Below are positions 12,902-22,160 of a stretch of DNA of 64,000 nt, in pieces (position 1 is the first letter of the stretch; each line of letters begins with the position of its first letter). Location: contig NC_064827.1 in assembly GCF_024166365.1 (NCBI RefSeq), positions 15,231,001 to 15,295,000 of the forward strand. Direction: 5' to 3'. Under the pieces are notes generated by a model. It was not told the origin of the DNA, did not search any database, and saw only the letters and a list, made by a program, of their open reading frames with translations. This DNA is from Elephas maximus indicus (Eukaryota; Chordata; Mammalia; Proboscidea; Elephantidae). A program made the position numbers and the translations under genes.

Positions 12902-15900
12902 GTTGTTGTTGTTCTTAGGTGCCGTCGAGTCGGTTCCGACTCATAGCCACCTTATGTACAACAGAACGAAACACTGCCCCATCCTGAGCCATCCTTACAA
13001 TTGTTGCTATGCTTGAGCTCATTGTTGCAGCCACTGTGTCAATCCACCTCATTGAGGGTCTTCCTCTTTTCCGCTGACCCTGTACTCTGCCAAGCATGAT
13101 GTCCTTCTCCAGGGACTGACCCCTCCTGACAACATGTCCAAAGTATGTAAGACGCAGTCTCAATATCCTTGCTTCTAAGGAGCATTCTGGTTGTACTTCT
13201 TCTAAGACAGATTTGTTCGTTCTTTTGGCACTCCATGGTATATTCAATATCCTTCGCCAACACCACAATTCAAAGGCATCAATCCTTCTTCCTTATTCAT
13301 TGTCCAGCTTTCACATGCATATGATGCGATTGAAAATACCATGGCTTGGGTCACATGCACCTTAGTTTTCAAGGTGACATCTTTGCTTTTCAAAACTTTA
13401 AAGAGGTCCTTTGCAGCTGATTTGCCCAATGTAGTGCGTCTTTTGACTTCTTGACTGCTGCTTCCATGGCTGTTGATTGTGGATCCAAGTAAAACGAAAT
13501 CCTTGACAACCTCAATCTTTTCTCCGTTTATAATGATGTTGCTCATTGGTCCAGTTGTGAAGATTTTTGTTTTCCTTATGTTGAGGTGCAACCCAAACTG
13601 AAGGCTGTGGTCTTTGATCTTATTAGTAAGTGCTTCAAGTCCTCTTCACTTTCAGCAAGCAAGGTTGTGTCATCTGCATAACACAGGTTGTTAATGCGTC
13701 TTCCCCCAATCCTGATGCCCCATTCTTCTTCATATGGTCCAGCTTCTCGGATTATTTGCTCAGCATGCACATCGAATAGGTATGGTGAAAGAATACAACC
13801 CTGACGCACACCTTTCCTGACTTTAAACCAATCAGTATCCCCTTGCTCTGTATGAACAACCGCTTTTTGATCTATGTAAAGGTTCCTCATGAGCACAATT
13901 AAGTGTTCTGGAATTCCCATTCTTCGCAATGTTATCCATAGTTTCTTATGATCTACACAGTCTAATGCCTTTGCATAGTCAATAAAACACAGATAAACAT
14001 CCTTCTGGTATTCTCTGCTTTCAGCCAGTATCCATCTGACATCAGCAATGATATCCCTAGCTCACGTCCTCTTCTGAAACCGGCCTGAATTTCTGGCAGT
14101 TCCCTGTGGATATACTGCTGCAGCCATTTTTGAATGATCTTCAGCAAAATTTTTCTTGCACAGGATATTAATGATATTGTCCTATAATTTCCACATTCGG
14201 TTGGATCACCTTTCTTGTGAATAGGGATAAATACGGATCTCTTCCAGTCAGTTGGCCAGGAAGCTGTCTTCCAGATTTCTTGGCATAGATGAGTGAGCAC
14301 CTCCAGCGCTACATGTGTTTGTTGGAACATCTCAATTGATATTCCATCAATTCCTGGAGCCTTGTTTTTCACCAATGCCTTCAGAGCAGCTTGGACTTCT
14401 TCCTTCAATACTATTGGTTCCTGATCATATGCCATCTCTTGAAATGGTTGAACATTGACTAATTCTTTTTGGTATAATGACTCTGTGTATTCCTTCCATC
14501 TTCTTTTGATGCTTCCTGTGTCGTTTAATATTTTCCTGATGAAATCCTTCACTCTTGCAACTCAGGGCTTGAATTTTTTCAATTCTTTCAGCTTGAGAAA
14601 CGCCGAGCGTGTTCTCCCCTTTTGGTTTTCCATCTCCAGCTCTTTGCACATGTCATTATAATACTTTACTTTGTCTTCTCAAGAAGCCCTTTGAAATCTT
14701 CTGTTCAGTTCTTTTACTTCATCATTTCTTCCTTTTGCTTTAGCTGCTTGACGTTCGAGAGCAAGTTTCAGAGTCTCCTCTGACATCCATCTTGTTCTTT
14801 TCCTTCTTTCCTGTCTTTTCAATGACCTCTTGCTTTCTTCATGTGTGATGTCTTTGATGTCATTCCACAACTCGTCTGGTCTTCGGTCACTAGTGTTCAA
14901 TGCATCAAATCTGTTCCTCAGTTGGTCTCTAAATTCAGGTGGGATATACTCAAGGTCATATTTTGGCTCTCGTGAACTTGCTCTGATTTTCTTCAGTTTC
15001 ACCTTGAACTTGCATATGAGTAATTGATGGTCTGTTCCACAGTCGGCCCCTGGCCTTGCTCTGACTGATGATATTGAGCTTTTCCATCATCTCTTTCCGC
15101 AGATGTAGTCAATTTGATTTCTGTGTGTCCCATCTGGCGAGGTCCATGTGTGTGTAGAGTCACTGTTTATATTGGTGAAAGAAGGTATTTGCAATGAAGA
15201 AGTCTTTGGTCTTGCAAAATTCTATCATTCGATCGCTGGCATTGTTTGTCACCAAGGCCATATTTTCCAACTACTGATCCTTCTTCTTTGTTTCCAACTT
15301 TTGTATTCCAGTCGCCAGTAATTATCAATGCATCTTGATTGCATGTTCAATCAATTTCAGACAGCGGCAGCTGATAAAAAATCTATTTCTTCATCTTTGT
15401 CCCTAGTGGTTGGTGTGTAAATTTGAATAATAGACTTTTAACTGGTCTTCCTTGTAGGCATATGGATATTATCCTATCACTGACAGCGTTATACTTCAGG
15501 ATACATCTTGAAGCATTCTTTTCGATGATGAATGCAACACCATTCCTCTTCAAGTTGTCATTCCCAGCATAGTAGACTGTATGATTGTCCAATTCAAAAT
15601 GGCCAATACCAGTCCATTTCGGCTCACTAATGCTTAGGATATAGATGTTTATGTGTTCCATTTCATTTTTGACGATTTCCAATTTTCCTAGATTCATACT
15701 TCATACATTCTAGGTTCCGATTATTAATGGATGTTTGCAGCTCTTTCTTCTCATTTTGAGCCGTGCCACATCAGCAAATGAAGGTCCCGTAAGCTTTACT
15801 CCATCCACATCATTAAGGTCGACTCTACTTTGAGGAGGCAGCTCTTCCCCAGTCATCTTTTGAGTGCCTTTCAACCTGGGGGGCTCATCTTCCAACACTA

Positions 15901-16117
15901 TATCAGACAATGTTCTGCAGCTATTCATAAGGTTTTCACTGGCTAATGCTTTTCAGAAGTAGACTGCCAGGTCCTTCTTCCTAGTCTGTCTTAGTCTGGA
16001 AGCTCAGCTGAAACCTGTCCTCCAGGGGTGACCCTGCTGGTATCTGAATACCAGTGGCATAGCTTCCAGCCTCACAGCAACACGCAAGCCCCCACAGTAG
16101 GACAAACTGAGACACGT
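12902..16117 (-). mobile_element. Near full-length RTE, only in left arm
   Basis: This is a 3.2-kb RTE on the minus strand, complete from its 3' tail ('tgttgttgttgttcttaggt' near 12,902) to its 5' end ('gtaggacaaactgag' near 16,100). The right arm has the uninterrupted site: the mirrored reading is 'accctcagaatagagtcc', while here 'accctcagga' and 'gatagagtcc' flank the element. The insertion therefore followed the duplication. It is the best preserved RTE of the window and the RT box is intact (CYADDTTLLAES). Confidence 0.93.
12915..15928 (-). pseudogene. RTE endonuclease/reverse transcriptase ORF, broken
   Basis: The polyprotein of the RTE copies the element's RNA into DNA at a nicked target. 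In coding order the pieces are: leader 15,928-15,710 (SDIVLEDEPPRLKG); AP-like endonuclease start 15,697-15,383 (SEPKWTGIGHFELD); linker 15,002-14,679; N-terminal RT 14,552-13,962 (KNKAPGIDGISIEMF, IPIHKKGDPTECGNYR); catalytic RT 13,929-13,576 (VRQGCILSPYLF, YADDTTLLAES); and the C-terminal region 13,591-12,915 with WCWRRILNIPWSAKRTNK. Domain order and motifs match the BovB/RTE clade. Several frameshifts and stops prevent a single product, but the 196-residue RT piece is the longest open frame in the element. Confidence 0.88.
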
Positions 16118-16229
16118 GGGGGATAGAGTCCAAATTCCTTGCTCTCACACAGAGGCTCTTCAGGAGTTGAATTGTGCCTTCAGGTTCATTCTAAACAAGT
16201 TCTCCCATATGAGGAAACTTCACACAAGC

Positions 16230-16790
16230 CAAACCTGAGGACCAGCTACTCCTGGACTTGGCACTCATGGTCCTGCTTTTGTTCAAGCTGTCCCTTCTGC
16301 CTGGGGTGCCTTTCCTTTTCACTTCCTTGTCTTTAGGAAGAACTCCTATGCAAAACCTTCAAGACTTCACCCAAAGTTCTCTATAACTATAATTGCATCA
16401 AAGCAATGTGTCAGGTCCTCAGCTCCTTGAAGGTAGTGATTACATCATATTCACACTTGCTTCCCCACTTTGTATGTCAGCTCCCACTATTCTCCCTGGC
16501 TTTCTTCCTGTTCTTGTGTCTTGCCAAGGCACAGAGACTTTCCTTTGGCTCCTGCCTTTGCTTGGAGATCCCTTCTCTGTCCCTACATCCTGGTCTTCAC
16601 AGGACTGCTTCATTCATCATTCAGGCCTAAGCTCAAATGTCACCTCTGCAGAGGTAGTCCCTGCCATCCCAAATCTGAAATAATTCCCCATGACTGTCAC
16701 AACCTCCTGGCCAGCCCATTCTGTTTTCTTTCTACAGAAATATTAGCTATGGTCAGAAATTATCTTATTTCTGTCCATGTTTATTTGTTA
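16230..16790 (+). repeat. L2-like LINE remnant (left arm)
   Basis: The text 'cttctgcctggggtgccttt', 'taagctcaaatgtcacctct' and 'cagctccttgaaggtagtg' resembles the 3' region of the ancient L2 LINE. The reverse complement appears in the right arm at about 54,000-54,600. A long open frame here (16,470-17,057) has no gene signature. Confidence 0.55.
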
Positions 16791-16911
16791 TGTTCTCCTC
16801 TACAGTTCCCCAGCCCCTCACCAGATCACTTCCCTTCTGCCTGGGGTGGAGGGACCTTGTCCACTCATTCACTGATACAGCCAGTTCCTTCAACAGCTGC
16901 TGTCACATTGA

Positions 16912-17015
16912 TATTGCTGTTATTAGCTGCCGTTGAGTCAGCCCCCAACTCATGGCAACCTCATGCACAACAGAACAAAACACTGCCCAGTCCTGTGCCA
17001 CCCCCACGATCAGAG
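16912..17015 (-). mobile_element. RTE 3'-tail fragment shared by arms
   Basis: A short piece of the RTE 3' tail ('aacactgcccagtcctgtgc') on the minus strand, beginning at 'ttattagctgccgttgagt'. Its mirror is at 53,855-53,958 in the right arm. Confidence 0.75.
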
Positions 17016-17349
17016 GTAGATTGGAACTTTGTGGTTTTCATTCCACCGAGGAAGTAGTTGGCAGAACTTTCTTCCTCGCTTGTCTTAGTACCAATAAATA
17101 TCTTTGGAATGAGTGTATTATATGCACAGTTTCACTTGGGAAGAGTGGGTATAAATATGATTATTTCATGAGTATAAAGGTTATCCAGTGAGTCTACAAA
17201 AAAAGGGTGGGCATCCTAATCAGCCACCCCCTACTCCCCACCACTCTATAACTCTACCCCAGGTCACTATTTGAATATTTTGACCTTTTATCTTTCACAT
17301 CTGTCTTGGCATGCCAGGAATGCATTGTGGCCTAACTTTTTCAACGTTG

Positions 17350-17555
17350 TTTTAGTACACAGGCACAGGAGCCAAACTGTCTGGGTTCACATCTCAGCTC
17401 TGTCCACGTGTATGACCTTGGGCAAGTAATTCAACCCCTCTGTGCCTCAGGTTCCACATTCATAATATGTTATCTGTCTCATGAGACTGCTGGGACGCGT
17501 ACATGAATTAATATACACAAAACACTCAGGACAGTGCCTGGTCATCATCTTTAGT
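17350..17555 (+). repeat. MIR element (left arm)
   Basis: Reads in MIR order: 'gagccaaactgtctgggttc', then 'tgaccttgggcaagtaattc', then 'ctctgtgcctcag', ending 'aggacagtgcctggtcat'. The mirrored copy is at about 53,310-53,515. Confidence 0.75.
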
Positions 17556-17940
17556 CATGTGGGGACAGGACACAAGGAGAAATTCAAATAGTAGGAGTAT
17601 CTGAGGGAAATGAGTGTGATGGGAAAAGTGCATGAGACAGAGAAGTGGCAGCAGGACATATGTCTCTGGGAATTCAAAACAATGTAACATTAATTTCCCA
17701 CTTAGGTATTTGCATTACAAACACATATAGAGGAAATGTGCAAGTTATTTAGAATACTTCCATGATTTTATGGTAAATGTTGCAAATTTTATTTTTAAAT
17801 AATTCAACACAACTCATCCTGCATTTAGTATTTTACAATAAAACCCTGCATATCAAAATTTCAATCACATAAAAAATGATAAAAAACCATGATTCATGCC
17901 AACAATTTTGTGCTTTGTGAGCCAGTAGGTAAACATGATT

Positions 17941-18062
17941 TCTTTTCTCTACAAAGAATTTACTCTGCTCCCTTCTGGCTTTTTCAAGGCTTTCAGAACT
18001 GATCATTCTTCTTGGCAGCTGCAACTTATACTTTTCTGTTTCTAGCATGTTCTCAGCTTCAC
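17941..18062 (-). pseudogene. PLGRKT: PLGRKT exon 5-like block, stop lost
   Basis: The block follows a polypyrimidine tract and AG on the minus strand ('gtttctgtactttatttaag'). All codons are open. At the position of the right copy's TGA it reads AGA (17,941-17,943), so the C-terminal lysine is no longer terminal and the frame extends about 36 codons into former 3' UTR. Confidence 0.87.
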
Positions 18063-19311
18063 CTTAAATAAAGTACAGAAACAGGCAAGGTGACACAGAG
18101 CTCATCGGTGTTTTGTGAAAAGATCTGACTGCTATGATCTAGTGACAACTCTAACACTCTGTGTGCAGGCATGTCTCCAGATCTCACAAATATTTCACCC
18201 GTTTTCCTCCAGTAATTGATGCAACTCCCAAAGGAAACAACACAGTCATGACTTCTGAAGACTCGGAGAGAGACATAAATCAGATGCCAGACATTTTACT
18301 GGACAAAAGACAGGAGGTTATAATGTAGGACAGAAAGAACATCAAGATAAGGAATTCTTTTTTTTCCTTGAGCAGACGTCAGGAAGAGCAGTAGTATTAG
18401 TTGGGTTTGGAAGGTTTTAGGGTAAAGAGCCACATAAGGTCCTTCCTGTTGCCCCTTAATGTCATAAGTAACATGAGAGAAAATAAAGTTTAATAAAAGT
18501 TCTAACTTTTCAGGAAAGCTAATCTTCCATCAGATACCATTTGGAAACATCCCAAATAATACTGAGTGTTCTTTAGTCTGAACACACACTCATACGTCTC
18601 TAAATATTTCCTCTTTCAAAGAACTGCTAGAAAATACAGTATTTTCTCTGGGATAGTGACATCTGCCAACTGCTATTGTCAAAGAGTAATCAGCAAAAAA
18701 AAAAATAAAAATTATGTTATAATGAATGTTATTGACATTCATAAACCTGCCTTGGGAAGGAAGGCAAATGTTTTGTCTGAGGACTTCTCTTGTAGCACGC
18801 TCCTATAATTTATATTCCAAACCTAACAGGGCAGTCTACAATTTTCCTTAATTCATTTGAGGTTTCTATGGAAGTAGGATTTTCTTCCTCACAGCCAGTC
18901 ACCAGATTCTGCAGTTCTCAAGGGCAAGGTCTATGACTTGTTCATCTTTACTTGACTTCGAGGCTCAGATTTCATGTTTAAAATGGATAATGATTGATAT
19001 CTACTTCTTAGACACTTGAGAGAAACTTTTAGAGGCCTCACTCTATTGTGGTGACAAAGAAGTCTTCTCTCTAACTTATGAAAAATGCAGGAAAGGACAG
19101 AAGAAACATAAGAAACTAGAGGCAGAATGAAGTATTTCTACCTGGCTTTACAGAGCTCTAGCAAGTCTGTCTGTGAGGGGTTACTTTATTTACCTATACC
19201 CTGTGTGGACCAAAATCCTGTCTTGACCAATTTACTGATAATATGAAAACAGCAAACACAACAAAAGAAGTAAATTATTTAAGAAAATTTTAAAGTAAAC
19301 TGCAAACATAC

Positions 19312-19441
19312 CCAGCTGTTAAAGAGATGGCTGCAATGCCAAAAACCTTCCAAAATATTGGAGGAATTCTTGAGACCAAGCCACCTGCATGGCAGTTTGT
19401 TTTTCTCTGATTTCTTTCTGCATTATTAGTTGCCTTTCCAG
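19312..19441 (-). pseudogene. PLGRKT: PLGRKT exon 3-like block, frameshifted
   Basis: The 130-bp block is bounded by an acceptor-like 'ttctgcccccag' and a donor-like GTATGT. The first part reads LERQLIMQKEIREKQ and WSQEFLQYFG. The rest (FGIAAISLTAG) is in another frame, owing to a one-base loss after the YFG codons. The right arm's copy has the same shortened length here. Confidence 0.87.
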
Positions 19442-19794
19442 CTGGGGGCAGAACAAAAGACAAAGTGTGGTTACTCATCTTTTGAATCTGAGCACAGAGT
19501 TGATAATCTGCTTCCTTTCCAGTGGATTTTCATTCTTCAATTGCTGTGATTCATTGTTCATTCATTTTTTTTTTTTTTTTTTACTTTCAGTAAACTTTGA
19601 CTAAAGTCCCCAAGGTAGTTATCCCCAAGTGCCTCTTGACAGTGAAATCTTTCTGGAATATGAACAAAACAGATACCAATATTCCATTTCTGCAGCCTCC
19701 AGTCTTGCCTACATGTGGTCTGGCTCTTCTTTCCAAGCCCTGGATATATGTCGAGCTTTTTTGATTACATGTGAAGGAAGAACTAAGGGCATTT

Positions 19795-19995
19795 AAATGC
19801 CTGGCTCCAGCACTTGCAGGCTGTGTGATTTTTTGGCAAGTTCTTGCATCTCCGTGTGCCTCGGTATTTTCATCTGTCAAATGGGGCAAATGACGGTACC
19901 TACTTTATAGGGTTGTTGTGACGATTAAACGAGCAAACACGTGCAAATATATGAGCAGAACTTTAGTAAGGGCTCAGTAAAAGTGAGTTATTATT
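19795..19995 (+). repeat. MIR element (left arm)
   Basis: Contains 'gcaggctgtgtgattttttg', 'catctgtcaaatggggcaa' and 'tttatagggttgttgtgacg', in MIR order. The mirrored copy is at about 48,055-48,265. Confidence 0.78.
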
Positions 19996-20264
19996 TGCCT
20001 AGAAAAGAGATTTTAAAATGCAGGACTGATCATTTAAAAATATCAATCCAATTCCTATCACTCCCCTGCTGAGAAATTTCCAGTGCTTTTGTTTTCTGCT
20101 GCATCAAGTAGCAATACTCTGCTCAGTTTTCCCAACCCTCTGGACTGGGCCTATGCCCCTGGACAGCCTCATATTCCACTATGGCCCTTCCGGACATGCA
20201 TCACTGCTTCGGTCATCCTGGCCTCCCACAGTTCTCCAGATGTGGCTCCGTTGGTCACTTCTTG

Positions 20265-20540
20265 GCTGTCTGAATTTGGGCGAGCCACAACATTTCTAGG
20301 CCTCAGTTGTCTCATCTGTAAAGTGGGGATAATGACAGTACTGGAAACCCTGGTGACGTAGTGATTAAGAGCTACGGCTGCTAACCGAAAAGTCAGCAAT
20401 TTGAATCTACCAGGCGCTCCTTGGAAACCCAACAGGGCAATTCTGCTCTGTCCTATAGGGTCGCTATGAGTTGGAGTCAACTCAATGGCAAGGAGTTTGT
20501 TTGTTTGATTTAACTCATAGGTTTATATCTTTATGAGGCT
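20265..20540 (+). repeat. MIR element split by a SINE (left arm)
   Basis: The sequence 'cctcagttgtctcatctgta' and 'aagtggggataatgacagta' is MIR-like and resumes after the SINE with 'aactcataggtttatatc'. In the right arm (47,680-47,800) the same MIR is uninterrupted. Confidence 0.7.
20340..20512 (+). mobile_element. Afrotherian SINE, left arm only
   Basis: Full-length plus-strand SINE ('ctggaaaccctggtgacgta' to 'caatggcaaggagtttg'). The mirrored site in the right arm near 47,700 is empty, so this copy arrived after the duplication. Confidence 0.9.
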
Positions 20541-21328
20541 GGGATTTTCTTTTATTTTTTTATTGTACTTAGATGGAGGTTTACAGAACAGTTAGTACAC
20601 ATATTGTTTTATGACATTGGTTAACAATTCCAAGACATGTCAACACTCTCCTTTCTCTACCTTGGGTTACCTATTACGAGTTTTCCTGTCACCTCCTGCC
20701 TTCTAGTCCTTGACCCTGGACTGGTGTGCCCCTTTGGTCTCATTTTGTTTTATGGGCCGGTTTAATCTTTGACTAAAGGGTGAATCTCAGGAGTGCCTTC
20801 ATTATGAGCTGAAAGGGCATTCAGGGACCATACTCTTGGGGTTTCTCCAGTCTCTGTCAGGCCAGTAAGTCTGTGTGTGTGTGTGGTTTTTTTTTTTTTT
20901 TTTTTTTTTTGTATGTTAGAATTTTGTTCTACATTTTTCTCCAGTTCCGTCCAGGACTCTCTATTGTCATCTTTGTCAGAGCAGTCAGTGGTGGTATCTG
21001 GGCGCCACCCAGTTGTACTGGACTCAGTCTGATGGAGGCTGTGGTAGTTGTGGTTCATCAGGCCTTTGGACTAATCTTTCCCTTGTGTCTTTAGTTTTCT
21101 TCATTCTCTCTTGCTCCCAGAGGGGTGAGACCAGCGGAGTATCTCAAATGGCCATTCACAGGCTTTTAAGACCACAGACACTACTTACCAAAGTAGAATA
21201 CAGAACATTTTCTTTGTAAACTATGTTATGGGAATTGACCTAGATATTGTCCGAGGCCATAGTCCCCACAGCCGTCAGCCCAGTAATTTGATCCCTCAGG
21301 GAGTTTGGATGTGTTTATGGAGCTTCCG

Positions 21329-21440
21329 GAAACCATAGCGGTTTAGTGGTTAAGTGCTACTGCTGCTAACCAAAAGGTCAGCAGTTCATACGGTCGCTAT
21401 GAGTTGGAATCTACTCAATGGTAATGGGTTTGGTATTTTT
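21329..21440 (+). mobile_element. Internally deleted SINE in L1 3' UTR
   Basis: Head ('aaccatagcggtttagtggt') and tail ('gagttggaatctactcaatg') are present, but the middle is missing. The flanks TATGGAGCTTCC and TATAGAGCTTCC look like a 12-bp target-site duplication. Confidence 0.85.
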
Positions 21441-22160
21441 TATAGAGCTTCCATGACCTTGCCTTGTACAACTTGTACTGGCTTCCCCAGTATTGTGTAC
21501 TGTCTTACCCTTCACCAAAGTTACCACTTACTTATTGACTATTTAGTGTTTTTTCATCCCCACCACTCCCCTTCCTAGTAACCATCAATGATTGTTTCCA
21601 TGTTGTCGGGTGCTTTGAAGGTTCATCATTGTTCTTTATCTTTGCGTAGTACTCCATTGTGTGTATATACCATAATGTGTTTATCCACTCATCTGTTGAT
21701 GGGCATCTATGATGTTTCCATCTTTTTTCTATTGTGAACAATGCTGCAGTGAACATGGGTGTGTGTATGTCTATTCGTGTGACAGCTCTTATGTCTCTAG
21801 GGTATTATCCTAGGATTGGGATTGCTGGATCATTTGGTATTTCTATTTCTAGCTTTCTAAGGAAGCATCATATCATTTTCCAAAATGGTTGTATCATTTT
21901 ACATTCCCACCAACAGTGTATAGGAGTTCCAATCTTCCCACAGCCTCTCCATTATTTGTTATTTTCTGGTTTTTTTTTTTTTTTTATTAGTGCCAATAAT
22001 GCCAGAATAAAATGGTATCTCATTGTGGTTTTGATTTGCGTTTCTCTAATGGCCAATGTTCTGAAGCATTTCCTCATTTGTCTATTAGCCACTTGAATGT
22101 CTTCTTTGGTGAAGTGTCTACGCATTTCCTTTGCCCATTTTTTAATTGGATTATTTGACT

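Larger units (their letters stand above)
17941..19441 (-). pseudogene. PLGRKT: PLGRKT-like unprocessed pseudogene, left copy
   Basis: PLGRKT encodes a small membrane plasminogen receptor whose C-terminal lysine binds plasminogen. This minus-strand copy retains two exon-like blocks with intron sequence between them, so it is not a retrocopy. Exon 3-like 19,441-19,312 reads LERQLIMQKEIREKQTAMQ and carries a one-base deletion. Exon 5-like 18,062-17,941 reads EAENMLETEKYKLQLPR and SSESLEKARREQSKFFVEK. Exon 4 is absent: relative to the right arm, about 3.2 kb is missing at about 18,842. The final stop has become AGA, so the frame runs on to 17,833. The first coding exons were not found. Identification rests on close resemblance to the known protein in three separate blocks of the paired copies. 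Confidence 0.85.
7940..20728. repeat. Left arm of large inverted duplication
   Basis: This arm is a reverse-complement partner of 47,455-57,090. Matching blocks, left versus right, are: 7,940-8,820 with 56,215-57,090; 11,565-12,900 with 54,760-56,125; 16,120-17,720 with 53,140-54,755; 17,721-18,842 with 52,360-53,140; 18,843-20,000 with 48,030-49,193; and 20,001-20,728 with 47,455-48,030. By eye the blocks differ at very roughly 10-20 percent of positions and contain many indels. Left-only material is the 3.2-kb RTE, about 2.6 kb at 8,985-11,560, and the SINE at 20,340-20,512. The outer break lies inside an RTE and the inner limit lies inside an L1 3' UTR. Confidence 0.88.

Noticed and set aside
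13576..14552. RTE at 12,902-16,117 as an active element
   Set aside because: The RT motif is intact, but the reading frame is broken at several points between leader, endonuclease and RT.
16470..17057. 195-codon open frame on the plus strand
   Set aside because: It covers an L2-like remnant and an RTE tail fragment, has no domain signature, and the right-arm mirror shows no conserved frame across the whole length.
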